Source: JAJCYL01 sp965206015 (GTDB lineage: Bacteria; Bacteroidota; Bacteroidia; Cytophagales; Cyclobacteriaceae). Taken from it: a DNA stretch of 64,000 bases. The stretch is taken from NCBI GenBank assembly GCA_965206015.1, contig CBDBIW010000014.1, positions 1-64,000 on the forward strand, read 5' to 3'. The position numbers were made by a program, and so were the translations under genes. The notes under the pieces are model-generated. The model was not told where the DNA came from, did not search any database, and saw only the letters and a program-made list of their open reading frames with translations. This document shows positions 1-8,399 of the stretch, in pieces. Each line of letters starts with the position of its first letter. Positions within the stretch are counted from its first letter, which is position 1.

Positions 1-573
1 TCCATAGTCGTTTGGAGGATAGTGGGTATCCCAGAAGGGGTGGGTCAGGGGCAGGGTGATGTTGTTTAGCAGGCGGTGTCCGGGTCGTGTGCGTGCGTCC
101 ATCACCGCATCATAAGTCAAGTTAGGATATAGCGGGGCGTCTTCTTCGTATTCGGTCCATTTGCGAGCCTGCTGGGCCTGCCGGTGGATGGTGATGGTTT
201 CGGCTTTGTGCCAGTGTCCGGCGTGTCGTTCCATCACTGACGCTTTTTGTATAAGATCACTTTGATCGAGGTATTGCTTCGTGAAAGTGTGGAGTTTGGC
301 AGCGGAAAAACGGGCCATGTTTTCGTAGAGTCTGGCGGCTACCCGGTATTGCCCGCTGCCATATTGTAGCTGGTCAAGGGAAAAGCCCAGGCCGCTTTCC
401 AGTGTCTTGCAGTGGAGGGGGAACAAGGCACGGGCAGCCCTGTTGACGGCGGTTTTCGCCGTTTGGCCGGGTTCAGGCAACTCAAGGTCTCTGGCCAGGT
501 TTTTCAGGATGTTTTTAATTTCCGGTTTCAAGGGCTTTTCTGATCTGACTAATGAGGTGAGGGCTTTTGCCAA
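1..573 (-). CDS. MuF-like head morphogenesis protein, 3' part missing
   Basis: Open from about 573 to the window edge without a stop. The distal translation contains D-A-R-T-R-P-G-H followed about 14 residues later by H-P-F-W-D-T-H-Y-P-P-N, the conserved pattern of the SPP1 gp7 / Mu gpF family just before its Cys-rich motif. These proteins sit at the portal and help head assembly; some are injected with the DNA. No ATG lies near the expected start: a TTG at 573 (59 bp overlap with gpG) or a TTG at 531 (17 bp overlap) are the candidates, and the next ATG near 317 would remove a well-behaved N-terminus. Family call is firm, start is not. Confidence 0.75.
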   Translation of the reverse strand, partial: MAKALTSLVRSEKPLKPEIKNILKNLARDLELPEPGQTAKTAVNRAARALFPLHCKTLESGLGFSLDQLQYGSGQYRVAARLYENMARFSAAKLHTFTKQYLDQSDLIQKASVMERHAGHWHKAETITIHRQAQQARKWTEYEEDAPLYPNLTYDAVMDARTRPGHRLLNNITLPLTHPFWDTHYPPNDYG

Positions 574-976
574 TCATTTTTCGGGGCGGGAGGTGTCCGG
601 TGCCTTCATTGTGATATATGGCATAATCCCTGGCAAAGAAGTTGAGTTTATTCCCTTCACGTACAGATCGAAAGCTGTCGCGCATTTTGTTTTCCGAGTC
701 GTGCCCGATGAGGATGGCCCTGCCTTCGTGTTTGCGTCCGAATCTGGTGAGTTTTCCTTTTCTTTTGCCTCTTTTGTAATAGCGCAGGTCCCGCCCTCTG
801 GTGTCGGTGGTCTTTCGGGGTTTCCATTCTTGAAAGCCGGCAGACTGGAATCCCTGCTGCTGGAAGTTTTCTTTGACGAAGTTTTTCGTTTCTACTTTCA
901 TGATCCTGAAAACGGTTTTTTCTGCTTTCTGCATTTTGTCACGGACGATCTTGTCGAGGCCGGTAAGTTTTTTCAT
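515..976 (-). CDS. Phage virion morphogenesis protein, Mu gpG-like
   Basis: 153 residues, highly basic in the middle, with the family's typical layout: N-terminal helical segment, a central K/R-rich stretch around residues 60-85, and a C-terminal Y-x-x-Y-H-N-E-G-T-G-x-x-P-P-R-K motif (about residues 118-135), which is the hallmark of the Phage_tail_S / virion morphogenesis family. Mu gpG acts in tail or head-tail joining. It is followed with overlap by the MuF-like gene, the order seen in many Mu-like prophages. ATG start, 2 bp after the stop of the gp36-like gene. Confidence 0.85.
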   Translation of the reverse strand: MKKLTGLDKIVRDKMQKAEKTVFRIMKVETKNFVKENFQQQGFQSAGFQEWKPRKTTDTRGRDLRYYKRGKRKGKLTRFGRKHEGRAILIGHDSENKMRDSFRSVREGNKLNFFARDYAIYHNEGTGHLPPRKMIGKSPHLISQIRKALETGN

Positions 977-978
977 TT

Positions 979-1386
979 TTAAAAGTGTGTGTCGTGTGGT
1001 GCTTTGCCGGAAGCAAATACCTGGCTGCTCTCTGTGTTATTGGCCAGCGGGAGTCCTTCGGGGTGAATAATGCCTGTAGCGATCTCTTTGAGCTGCTTCA
1101 TGGCGTATTCGTAGCGGTGTATGGCGGCTTCATTGACGGCGTCGCGTGAGCGTCGGGTGTAGAGGTGGTAAATAGCCACTTCCTTCAGCAGCTTCATAAT
1201 GAGCGGATGCCTGTTGTCAGCGGTGGCGGCGAATATTGCCGCCGTATCATACCGGTGATGCAGATAAGAACGTATGGTTTGCTCCGCTTCCAGGATAATT
1301 TGCCCTGCGATGGTGTCATCTCCGTCAATAATAGAGGTGACGATCTCGCCGGGGGCTACGGTTTTAAGTTCATGGATTGTGATCAT
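979..1386 (-). CDS. Mu gp36-like protein (DUF1320 type)
   Basis: About 135 residues from an internal ATG giving M-I-T-I-H-E-L-K. An upstream ATG at 1467 would overlap the previous gene by 70 bp and adds residues unlike the family, so 1386 is preferred. Features seen: a central I-L-E-A-E-Q-T-I-R-S-Y-L-x-x-R-Y-D segment and a helical C-terminal half, typical of DUF1320 proteins that are thought to be head-tail connector components. It lies in the usual place between the gp37-like gene and gpG. Exact molecular role is inferred from position and family only. Confidence 0.7.
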   Translation of the reverse strand: MITIHELKTVAPGEIVTSIIDGDDTIAGQIILEAEQTIRSYLHHRYDTAAIFAATADNRHPLIMKLLKEVAIYHLYTRRSRDAVNEAAIHRYEYAMKQLKEIATGIIHPEGLPLANNTESSQVFASGKAPHDTHF

Positions 1387-1397
1387 TTCAGTTTTGT

Positions 1398-1889
1398 TTA
1401 GCCCTGTTGATGCTTCACTTTTTCGATATTTAATTTCCTTACCCTCCCGTAAGTGACCGGTGGACAATAGTGCAAAATGGCTTCAAACTGTATGGAGTAT
1501 CCGAAGAGATTGCCCACCTGGGCGATGGTGCTTTCAGCGGTTCTTTTGAAAGGGGAGATGGACACCGTGTCGATATATGAGTTGTGCATGGTGTTGCCTA
1601 TGCTTTCGACCAATCCGAATAAATCGCTGATCTCCTTTTGTCCCCGGGGGTTAAAATGGTCAGTGTACCGGTACTGCCAAACGTTGAGAGAAACCTTTGC
1701 ACTGACTTCCTGCCCTCCGTGTGTGCCCTGCTGATAAAAGAAATCATTGAAAAGCACGAGGACGGCAGGAAAAGGGACCGGGTAGTTTTCTTTTGGCTCG
1801 TCCACCTGCCGGGTGTCGAGGTCTACCCACCTGATCTGCCCAATGGTTTCAAGGCGTGTTTTAATATGGTTGAACAGGGCGGCTCTCAT
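1398..1889 (-). CDS. Phage protein, probable gp37-like tail terminator or connector
   Basis: 163 residues with no strong motif that I recognise. A mixed alpha/beta composition, an N-terminal helix and a beta-rich centre (V-S-L-N-V-W-Q-Y near residue 68) are compatible with tail-terminator or neck proteins. Position directly after the portal and before the gp36-like gene matches Mu gp37, but the assignment is by synteny only. The start is the ATG 3 bp downstream of the portal stop, so the two genes are probably translationally linked. Confidence 0.5.
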   Translation of the reverse strand: MRAALFNHIKTRLETIGQIRWVDLDTRQVDEPKENYPVPFPAVLVLFNDFFYQQGTHGGQEVSAKVSLNVWQYRYTDHFNPRGQKEISDLFGLVESIGNTMHNSYIDTVSISPFKRTAESTIAQVGNLFGYSIQFEAILHYCPPVTYGRVRKLNIEKVKHQQG

Positions 1890-1892
1890 TTT

Positions 1893-3104
1893 TTATCCGT
1901 TTTCAATTAAGTTGTAGTAATGGTCTATTTCCCTGATGGCATCCATGTTGGCGGTGGGGACTGTGTTCCCCGGCTGGTGAATCGCTGTCGGCCCGGCTAT
2001 TTTTACGCCGTAGGTTTCCTCCAGGTATTTTGTATCGAGCTGTACTCCTGACTGTAAAAGGACGCTGTCGATGCTGATTTTGTCGTCGGCGGTCTGTGTA
2101 GCGGGAACGATGCGGACTTCAGCGGTGACCGGTACAGGATAGCCGTATTGCCGCAAGACGGGAAGAAAGGCATTGATGTGTGCGAGCAGCCGCAGGGTGT
2201 CTTCTTTCAAGATGGCAGACTGCACTTTATAGTGGGTTTCGCTCTGGCTCTTGCTGGAACCTTCGTCGGTGGTCATGGTCTGCCCCAGGACGAGTTTGGA
2301 CATTTCTTTGTTGACTACTTCTATTTTCTTTGCAAAAACCTGGAAGGCATCGGACTGCCCGCCGGGGATAACCTGGATTTCGGTATTGTGTCCGGTAGCC
2401 AGGACTTGTGATTTTACAGAGTTGATCATTGTATTCAATACGTTTTGCTTCTCCTGGTCAGATCCCCTGACCCTGGCCACCCGCAGGGGAATACCGAATA
2501 TTTGCTCAAACTCGTCCCACGATGACCAGCTGTGCCGTTTCAGGATGGTCAGTGCGGCGGCGGTTTCAAGGAGCCCGAAGGGGTCATCACCGAGTTGGGC
2601 GAGCCAGAGATATTTTTCCAGCCCTTTCAGGGGCAGTCCTTCGTTGTGGTAGGGGTTTTGCAGGATTTTCCCTCTCTGGGGGACAAAATGCCCCCGGTCA
2701 ACGGGTCTGACATCGACTACATGCCCGCCTTCGAGTACAGGATACATGAGGGTATAGCCATAAAAAATACTTTCCATATCGAGGCGCATTTTTTTACGGA
2801 ACCAGACGGATTTCAAAAGGTCAGAGTCCAGCTTCCTGTCTTTGACATACAGGGCAAAATCATTGGCCAGTACAAGATGTATTCTGGTATTGATCACAGA
2901 CCGCAGGTGCGCATCATTTTTCACGGCTTCCCGGTAGATCTCCTGCATGTCCCGTGTGGTGGGCATCCAGGGGTCATACCATGCTTCCCGCGCCTCCCGG
3001 AATTCGTTTAATTCCTGCCGGTACAGCGAGCGGTGATTTTTGAGCAGTTCAATCTCAAGGCGGCGGTTTTTTATGGCTTCTCTGATGCTTTGTAAAAAGT
3101 TCAT
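1893..3104 (-). CDS. Phage portal protein, DUF935 (Mu gp29-like)
   Basis: 403 residues. It builds the dodecameric vertex ring through which DNA is packaged and ejected. Seen in the sequence: T-R-D-M-Q-E-I-Y-R-E-A near residues 50-60, a D-A-H-L-R-S-V-I-N-T-R block typical of portal stems, W-x-x-F-E-Q-I-F-G-I-P-L-R (about 195-207), and a late E-G-S-S-K-S-Q-S-E-T-H segment, all characteristic of DUF935 portals. Length is close to the family norm. Terminase genes lie upstream in the same leftward block and connector genes downstream. Confidence 0.88.
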   Translation of the reverse strand: MNFLQSIREAIKNRRLEIELLKNHRSLYRQELNEFREAREAWYDPWMPTTRDMQEIYREAVKNDAHLRSVINTRIHLVLANDFALYVKDRKLDSDLLKSVWFRKKMRLDMESIFYGYTLMYPVLEGGHVVDVRPVDRGHFVPQRGKILQNPYHNEGLPLKGLEKYLWLAQLGDDPFGLLETAAALTILKRHSWSSWDEFEQIFGIPLRVARVRGSDQEKQNVLNTMINSVKSQVLATGHNTEIQVIPGGQSDAFQVFAKKIEVVNKEMSKLVLGQTMTTDEGSSKSQSETHYKVQSAILKEDTLRLLAHINAFLPVLRQYGYPVPVTAEVRIVPATQTADDKISIDSVLLQSGVQLDTKYLEETYGVKIAGPTAIHQPGNTVPTANMDAIREIDHYYNLIENG

Positions 3105-3285
3105 TGTTCAGTTGAATATCAAAAGTGGAAAGTGGAAAGTATTTTCACCCGGGTCATGCGGTTTACTTTTAATCGCCGGCTTTTCACTATGGGCTGAAAA
3201 ACAGGTGTCGCAAGGCGTGTCGCAAGCGTCGCAACGGCTTTTCCCGGGTTCAATGCCCTGGTGTCCATTTTCATGATAAAATCCT
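3105..3285 (-). other. Gap between terminase and portal, possible small gene
   Basis: Two leftward reading frames are open here. One runs 3274 to 3119 (ATG start, 51 residues, basic, ending S-T-F-H-F). The other continues as a 116-residue frame from inside the terminase and carries a C-D-x-C-D-x-x-C-D-x-C cysteine pattern. Neither resembles a family I know, and codon use does not decide between them. The segment 3122-3141 is a simple A-A-A-G-T-G-G direct repeat of the kind often found between Bacteroidota genes. Confidence 0.25.
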
Positions 3286-4812
3286 TTAAAACACGGTTTC
3301 TCTAAATGGGGCAGCCATGACTCCGGCTCCTTCCCCTTCCGGGCTTCCGGAGTAAAAAAGTTGTGCTTGCCGGACGGCGATCTCCAGGGCATCGGGAAAA
3401 TCGTCATGTGCGGTGCTTCCCTTCTCAAAAGCCAGTAGCTGGTCTTTTGCCGCCTCAAAGTCCGGTGTGCCGGCCAGCTTTTTGGAGAAGACTATTTTTT
3501 TATAGAAAAAGGCTTGTCCCAGGGTGGCTTCGATGCGGGCGTGTTTGTCCATGGTGATGCGATACGGCATGGGCAGGTTCATCATGCCTTTTTGTTGGCC
3601 TGTTGCCTCGAATATGGGCAGGAATACCGCTTCCTGGCTGGCCGTGGCATCATAAGTGATGGATGGATAAATGCCCCGGGCATACCACCGCTTCAACCCT
3701 TCATAATGCCATTCGGTGGCATCGGCGATTTCGCACTGTCGGCAAAAGAGGTCTTCGATGTAAACTCTGTCTCCACGCACTACGGCAAGGGCAAAAGCTT
3801 TATAATCGCCTTGCGTGACGTAGCTTAAATCCCAATGCCCGACCGCACCGTGTACCTGTCCTCCGGGTGTGGCGGTGAGTATCTGTTCTTCTTTGAAGAT
3901 TTTTCCCCTTACGATCGGAGTGTTGTAGTACTCCCTTTTCAGGGTGAAGCTGTCAAAGCCCTGATGTATTTTTTCAATGTCTTTGTCCGAGTAGCGTTCC
4001 GGCCACGACGGTGTGCCGTCGGCGTTGGTCAGGTTAATGGTCTGCTTTTTTACCCAGCTGCCCCTGAAGGCTTTTTTTAGTCCGTCCACGATGCCGTCCC
4101 TGACAAAGTAGTTGTTGTCGATGACAATGCGGCGGCTGTTTTTTCCGAAGGCAGCCCCTACGTCTCCGGTGATTTTTTCGACCCGTTCCGCCACGATGCG
4201 GCGGTTGGCGGTGGTTTTTCTGTCTTCACAATCCGACACGACACAATAGTCCAGGCGATTGGCCCCGCGTCTCAGGCCTCTTACTTTTTCGTTGATGCCC
4301 AGGGCAATGAAATAAGCGTTACCGGACGTTTCAAAAGCTCCTTCCGTCCAACTGCCGTATTTGATTTGAGTACCAAAGTCTTTAATGATACGTTCGTTGA
4401 ATTGCAGTTGCATCTGCAGATCGGACAATAGCATGATGGCACGGTCAGCATTGATGCCCATGACCAGTGAGAACCTGATCTTGCCGAGTTGCTTGAGGGC
4501 AAAAGAATTGATAATGACCGCATGGGTGGATTTGGCAGCACCTCTGAACCATTGGCGGAACTGCACGATATATTCCATGTCATGCAGTTCCCGATAAGAG
4601 CTGATATGAAAGGAAGCACAGGGAGATCCGCAGAGTTCGGGGAAGTAGTAAAGGCAAAACTCCCCATAGTTTTGGGGTTTGAGCAGTTTTTTGATGCGCG
4701 CCTCCTGCGCTTCAGGCGTTTCCTTTTTGAGGGAAACCAGAGAGGTCTTCTGCAATTCCCTGCTTGCTCTCTGGAATTGTTCCCGGTATTTTTTCAAGTC
4801 GCTTCTATTCAT
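3286..4812 (-). CDS. Phage terminase large subunit (Mu gp28-like)
   Basis: 508 residues; the DNA-packaging ATPase and nuclease. The ATPase domain has a degenerate Walker A at residues 88-96 (W-F-R-G-A-A-K-S-T) and a Walker B at 188-197 (D-Y-C-V-V-S-D-C-E-D). The C-terminal RNase H-like nuclease begins near residue 325 with G-H-W-D-L-S and a later D-Y-K-A-F, supplying the first acidic metal ligands. Size fits complete Mu-type terminases. The gene overlaps the small-subunit gene by 8 bp, indicating coupled translation. Confidence 0.9.
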   Translation of the reverse strand: MNRSDLKKYREQFQRASRELQKTSLVSLKKETPEAQEARIKKLLKPQNYGEFCLYYFPELCGSPCASFHISSYRELHDMEYIVQFRQWFRGAAKSTHAVIINSFALKQLGKIRFSLVMGINADRAIMLLSDLQMQLQFNERIIKDFGTQIKYGSWTEGAFETSGNAYFIALGINEKVRGLRRGANRLDYCVVSDCEDRKTTANRRIVAERVEKITGDVGAAFGKNSRRIVIDNNYFVRDGIVDGLKKAFRGSWVKKQTINLTNADGTPSWPERYSDKDIEKIHQGFDSFTLKREYYNTPIVRGKIFKEEQILTATPGGQVHGAVGHWDLSYVTQGDYKAFALAVVRGDRVYIEDLFCRQCEIADATEWHYEGLKRWYARGIYPSITYDATASQEAVFLPIFEATGQQKGMMNLPMPYRITMDKHARIEATLGQAFFYKKIVFSKKLAGTPDFEAAKDQLLAFEKGSTAHDDFPDALEIAVRQAQLFYSGSPEGEGAGVMAAPFRETVF

Positions 4813-5284
4813 CGAAAGCTGCTTTAATCATTTTGTTGATGACCGTATCCATCGCTTGCCTGGTGATTTTCGCCGCCTTTAAAATGTCTTCTTTGTCCTG
4901 CTTTTTTTTCGCTTTTTCAATTCCGTCAAGCATCTCCAGGGTAAGTGCCTCAAAGGCTTCAAAGGTGTAGCCGGCGAGCTTCTTTGTGTCCGAGAGCTTT
5001 TCAAAGGAGGACGCATATTTGACAGCCTGGTCGGCGGTGATCCTGGGCTGTTCCCCTTCAAGTATGGACTGGAAACTCTCTACTATCGCCGAGAGGATTT
5101 GCGGACGTTGCATCAGGTAGGCTTTACGTGCTTTTTTGAAGTCATGGGCTTTTGCCCATGATTGCAGCGTAGAGAGTGACACCCCAAGGTATTGGGCACA
5201 GACAGGCAGTCCCGTACCTGCCGCATAGAGCTTACGCGCTTCCTCGATGATGTTTTTTTTCTGCGCTTGTGAATATTTAGGCAC
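4805..5284 (-). CDS. Phage terminase small subunit-like, HTH protein
   Basis: 159 residues. An N-terminal helix-turn-helix (residues about 8-50, with C-A-Q-Y-L-G-V-S-L-S-T-L-Q-S-W-A) resembles DNA-recognition domains of small terminases such as Mu gp27 / DUF1804-type proteins. The rest is helical and rich in K/E, as expected for an oligomerising region. First gene of the leftward block, overlapping the large subunit. It should select the packaging start on phage DNA. The family name is inferred from context and the HTH. Confidence 0.7.
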   Translation of the reverse strand: MPKYSQAQKKNIIEEARKLYAAGTGLPVCAQYLGVSLSTLQSWAKAHDFKKARKAYLMQRPQILSAIVESFQSILEGEQPRITADQAVKYASSFEKLSDTKKLAGYTFEAFEALTLEMLDGIEKAKKKQDKEDILKAAKITRQAMDTVINKMIKAAFDE

Positions 5285-5468
5285 CTTGTTTCAATCAGGA
5301 ATTAAGATCCCTGCCGCAGGCAGGGGCAAGTGCGAAGGTGGGCGGTTTTGAAAAAAATGCGAAAATCCGAATCACCCGGCTATGCTGTGGGCGCAGCCGG
5401 TTATACTGTGCCCACACTGGGTGATCCGGGATTTGCACCCCCGGCCACGCCCTTATTATTATTGCGGC
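5285..5468. promoter_or_regulatory. Divergent intergenic region with two inverted repeats
   Basis: This gap separates the leftward packaging genes from the rightward capsid-tail genes, so both late promoters are expected here. A perfect hairpin C-C-C-T-G-C-C / G-G-C-A-G-G-G with a 3-nt loop lies at 5309-5325. A second, imperfect nested repeat pairs ATCACCC (5371-5377) with GGGTGAT (5419-5425) and TGTGGGC (5386-5392) with GCCCACA (5410-5416). The function is not known; a late-gene operator or transcript-end structure are both possible. Confidence 0.45.
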
Positions 5469-6317
5469 ATGAACCGTTTCGTTCTTATTGATTTTTCGAA
5501 GGAAAACCGGCACGGCTACAAAGTAGACCAGGGGACTTTTAACATGGATGCGTTCAGGAAAAACCCCGTACTTCTGTTCATGCACGAGCGTGGTCAGGTG
5601 ATGGGCCGGTGGACGGATTTCAAACAGGACAATCAAACCATCACTGCTGTTCCGGTCTTTGACGGGAAAGATCCTGCGGCGATGGTACTGAAAGGAAAAG
5701 TAGAACGCGGATTCATCAAAGCAGCCAGCGTAAGGTTTGACTACCGTTCGGCGGAGATAAAAAAAGATGTACTGTATCACGGAGAAGTTATAGAGGTGTC
5801 GCTGGTGGACATTCCCTCTTATCGGGAGACGCTGACACTGGAGAACTGCTGCTATTATAACTCAATTAACGGACTGATCATGGATATGAAAGAAGAAGAG
5901 AAAAAAGACAGGGAGCCGGAAAACAGCCCGCCTGGCCACAACGAACTTGAAAAAGAGAACGCCGCATTGAAAAATGCGATGGTGAACCGTATTCTCCGGG
6001 CCGGAGGGCAGCCCGGCGACGAGGTACGCAAAAAGGCGTATATGTCGCTTTCGGTGGAGGATCTTTTGAAACTGGATGCGGAAAACAAAACGGCGCAAGA
6101 GCAGGATACGGCGAATGCCGCTGTACCGCCTGCCAATGCGAAAGATACGGCAGTTCTGGAAGGGATCAACCATCTGGTGAATGCCCTGGGAAAAGGCCGG
6201 ACAGTACCCGAAAAGGGTTATCACGACTACACGGCGGAAGAACTGGAGGAGCTTCAATTGAACGCACCCGGCCAGTTTGAAAAATTAATTAACGGTTACA
6301 CCACTAAAAAATCCTGA
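5469..6317 (+). CDS. Prohead protease with C-terminal scaffold region
   Basis: About 282 residues from the ATG giving M-N-R-F-V-L-I-D-F; the longer reading from 5382 crosses the hairpins and adds an unlikely leader. The N-terminal half (to about residue 135) has P-V-L-L-F-M-H-E-R, a catalytic-type His, and G-F-I-K-A-A-S-V-R-F followed by E-V-S-L-V-D-I-P, matching the serine prohead protease fold. The second half is charged and low in complexity, predicted coiled coil and scaffold, as in Mu I/Z-type fusions. It directly precedes the capsid gene. Protease call strong, scaffold inferred. Confidence 0.78.
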   Translation: MNRFVLIDFSKENRHGYKVDQGTFNMDAFRKNPVLLFMHERGQVMGRWTDFKQDNQTITAVPVFDGKDPAAMVLKGKVERGFIKAASVRFDYRSAEIKKDVLYHGEVIEVSLVDIPSYRETLTLENCCYYNSINGLIMDMKEEEKKDREPENSPPGHNELEKENAALKNAMVNRILRAGGQPGDEVRKKAYMSLSVEDLLKLDAENKTAQEQDTANAAVPPANAKDTAVLEGINHLVNALGKGRTVPEKGYHDYTAEELEELQLNAPGQFEKLINGYTTKKS

Positions 6318-6321
6318 CATC

Positions 6322-7248
6322 ATGCCAACAGCAAATCATATAAATCAGCTATTTTCCAGGGACCTGGAGCCTTTATTGTTTCCGGACAACTCCTATATGC
6401 TCCAGAGCAAGAACGACACGGCATTTCTGAAAGGCGGTCAGGTGAATATCCCGCAAGTCACCGGGAATGTGCCGGTTACCGAAATTTCCGACTACGGGAA
6501 GGATACGAGAGTCTCGGCACAAAGGACAGACGAGTCCATTGCCTACAACATCAGGCAGCTCAAAACGCAGGCAACTTTTTTGCAGGATTCTGAAGACCTG
6601 GTCGTGAACTATGCCAAGCGGGCCAGCCTGGTAGAACAGCATGCCGAGGAGTTGACCGAATACGCCGCAGACTTTGTGCAGCACGAGTGGGCATCGAATA
6701 CCAGTGCTAAAATGCTCAGGACCGGGGGCGATGCGAGAGTTGGCACCACGGGGACGGGCAACCGGAAAGCGATCAGGTTTGAAGACCTGCTGGAGGTCCG
6801 TAAAGCGTTTAGAAAAGACAATGTGTCGATGGACAATCTGTGTGCTTTGATCAGCCCGGAGATGGAAATGGACCTGCTTAAAATGACCGAAGTAACCAGT
6901 ACCGACTACCAGGGTAAGGGCACCGGCACCGGAGTGCTCAGGATGGGTGATGTGGATCGCATTTTAAGGATTCAGTTCTACGTCCGGAGTACGATCAACT
7001 CGTTTACGAATGCGGCTACGCCGGTGTTGAAAGACCAGGGGACGAATGCGGCGAATGCTGACAATGCCGGGGCTTTGTTCTGGTCATCCAAATACGTAAG
7101 CCTCGCCAGAGGAGCGGTAAAAGTCCTTTATGAAGCCGGACAGCCTAAAATTGGCGGTGATGAGATCAGTTCTCTTATGAGACTGGGAGCCTTGTACCGC
7201 AGGAAAGACGGCAAAGGCGTGGTGAATCTGGTGGAATCGGCAGCGTGA
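6322..7248 (+). CDS. Major capsid protein, HK97 fold
   Basis: 308 residues, starting 4 bp after the protease/scaffold stop. The sequence shows the features of a capsid protein: an early extended arm, E-L-T-E-Y-A-A-D-F-V-Q-H helix (about residues 109-120), a central L-C-A-L-I-S-P-E-M-E segment, and an acidic C-terminus. No transmembrane or enzymatic motif is present. Its place between scaffold and tail genes, and its length, fit the major head subunit. Assignment is by these features and synteny. Confidence 0.8.
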   Translation: MPTANHINQLFSRDLEPLLFPDNSYMLQSKNDTAFLKGGQVNIPQVTGNVPVTEISDYGKDTRVSAQRTDESIAYNIRQLKTQATFLQDSEDLVVNYAKRASLVEQHAEELTEYAADFVQHEWASNTSAKMLRTGGDARVGTTGTGNRKAIRFEDLLEVRKAFRKDNVSMDNLCALISPEMEMDLLKMTEVTSTDYQGKGTGTGVLRMGDVDRILRIQFYVRSTINSFTNAATPVLKDQGTNAANADNAGALFWSSKYVSLARGAVKVLYEAGQPKIGGDEISSLMRLGALYRRKDGKGVVNLVESAA

Positions 7249-7285
7249 TCCCGGTTGAAAGTTGAACATTAAAAAAAGTTGAAAG

Positions 7286-7510
7286 TTGATTGACAGGGAA
7301 AACGACAAGATTGATTTGAACCAGCTATCACAAAAGGAGCTGCTGGTCCGTTTGGTGGATCAGGTGAGTATCATTCGCAAGGAGTTGGACGAGTATGGAC
7401 ATGACTTTGTCAAATTCAAAGTCAGACTGGCGGTACTGGAAACGAAAGCAGCTATCTACGGCGGCATCTCGGGAGCAGTGATAGGTATCATGATCAGGTT
7501 ATTGAGTTAA
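7286..7510 (+). CDS. Small membrane protein, holin-accessory (XhlA-like)
   Basis: 74 residues. The N-terminal two thirds are an amphipathic, coiled-coil-like segment and the C-terminus is a single membrane helix (A-I-Y-G-G-I-S-G-A-V-I-G-I-M-I). This layout is that of hemolysin XhlA-type proteins that assist holins. The only in-frame start is TTG at 7286, immediately after an A-rich stretch and a doubled G-T-T-G-A-A-A motif. It stands just before the amidase and holin genes, supporting a role in lysis. Confidence 0.55.
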   Translation: MIDRENDKIDLNQLSQKELLVRLVDQVSIIRKELDEYGHDFVKFKVRLAVLETKAAIYGGISGAVIGIMIRLLS

Positions 7511-7541
7511 AAACAAGTTAAAAACCCCTTCGGGGAATGAT

Positions 7542-8009
7542 ATGGGAAAACCTTTGAAATATCTGGTGATTCATTGCACGGCGACGCCGGAAGGCCGGGA
7601 GGTGACGGCAGCCGATATTGAACGCTGGCATCTCGGGGGGCGGGGCTGGTCACGCGTGGGCTATTCGGATCTGATTGACCTGCACGGCAGGCTAATCAAC
7701 CTGGTTCCCTTCAACAGCGATGGCCAGATAGACGTTTGGGAGATCAGCAACGGTGCCAGAGGAATAAACGGCGTGAGCCGTCATGTGGTTTACGCGGGCG
7801 GATGCGACCGGGCCATGAAACCGGAAGACACCCGCACACCGGAGCAAAAAACCGCTCTGGCAGACTATGTTCGCTATATGGTGCGGCGACACCCCGGCAT
7901 ACAGGTGGCCGGGCATTATCATTTTTCCAGCAAGGCCTGTCCGTCTTTTAAGGTGGAAGACTGGTGTGAGGAGATTTTTATCCCTGAAAAAAACATTTTC
8001 CGGTCATGA
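7542..8009 (+). CDS. N-acetylmuramoyl-L-alanine amidase (endolysin)
   Basis: 155 residues, Amidase_2 fold related to T7 lysozyme. It cleaves the amide bond between MurNAc and L-Ala for host lysis. Zinc ligands are visible: His11 (V-I-H-C-T-A-T), His125 (A-G-H-Y-H-F) and Cys133 (K-A-C-P-S-F); Tyr41 and Lys131 match the T7 catalytic Tyr and Lys. No signal peptide, so export would depend on the holin encoded by the next gene, which overlaps by 4 bp (ATGA). Confidence 0.92.
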   Translation: MGKPLKYLVIHCTATPEGREVTAADIERWHLGGRGWSRVGYSDLIDLHGRLINLVPFNSDGQIDVWEISNGARGINGVSRHVVYAGGCDRAMKPEDTRTPEQKTALADYVRYMVRRHPGIQVAGHYHFSSKACPSFKVEDWCEEIFIPEKNIFRS

Positions 8010-8395
8010 ACTTTTTAGCAAAAATATTTGGTGGGGTAAGCCCGTTCAGGGAGGTGGCAGACGTGGTCGACCGCTTTGTGGAGACCAAAGAAGAAAAGCG
8101 GGAGTTTTTCAAAGAGATCTATCAAATGGAATCCACCGGGCGGGAAAATGCCCGCAATCTGTACGGTCAGGACAGCAACGTGCAAAAAGTGTTTGCACTG
8201 GTGTTTTTGACCGCTTATGTGGTACTAACCGGGTTTATGCTCTACTGGGCTTTTCATGGCGAAGGGATGGACCTGACCGACTTTCAAATCACCATGATAA
8301 GCACCACCTTCGGTGCGATGAGTGCCAAAGTGAGTACGATCACCGACTTCTTTTTTGGAAGTGCGCAGCACAATGAAAAATTAAAAATCAAATAA
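8006..8395 (+). CDS. Holin-like membrane protein
   Basis: 129 residues. A charged N-terminal half (E-T-K-E-E-K-R-E-F-F-K) is followed by at least two hydrophobic helices, about residues 63-82 and 90-110. This is the arrangement of the three-helix holin family often paired with Amidase_2 endolysins in Bacteroidota prophages. The start overlaps the endolysin stop. Membrane lesion formation is inferred from family and context. Confidence 0.75.
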   Translation: MNFLAKIFGGVSPFREVADVVDRFVETKEEKREFFKEIYQMESTGRENARNLYGQDSNVQKVFALVFLTAYVVLTGFMLYWAFHGEGMDLTDFQITMISTTFGAMSAKVSTITDFFFGSAQHNEKLKIK

Positions 8396-8399
8396 AATA

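Noticed and set aside
407..982. Rightward 191-codon frame opposite the gpG and MuF genes
   Set aside because: Phe/Val-rich translation without family features; the opposite strand carries clear phage proteins.
3108..3458. Leftward 116-codon frame overlapping the terminase 3' end
   Set aside because: Most of it lies in another frame of the terminase; only the Cys-rich tail is outside, so it is reported as a possible small gene only.
5371..5450. tRNA-like G-A-T-C-C-G-G-G-A-T-T-T-G-C-A-C stretch
   Set aside because: A T-arm-like segment is seen but no acceptor, D or anticodon arm can be folded; treated as an intergenic hairpin.
5295..5780. Leftward 161-codon frame opposite the protease start
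   Set aside because: It crosses the hairpin region and reads antisense to the conserved protease domain.
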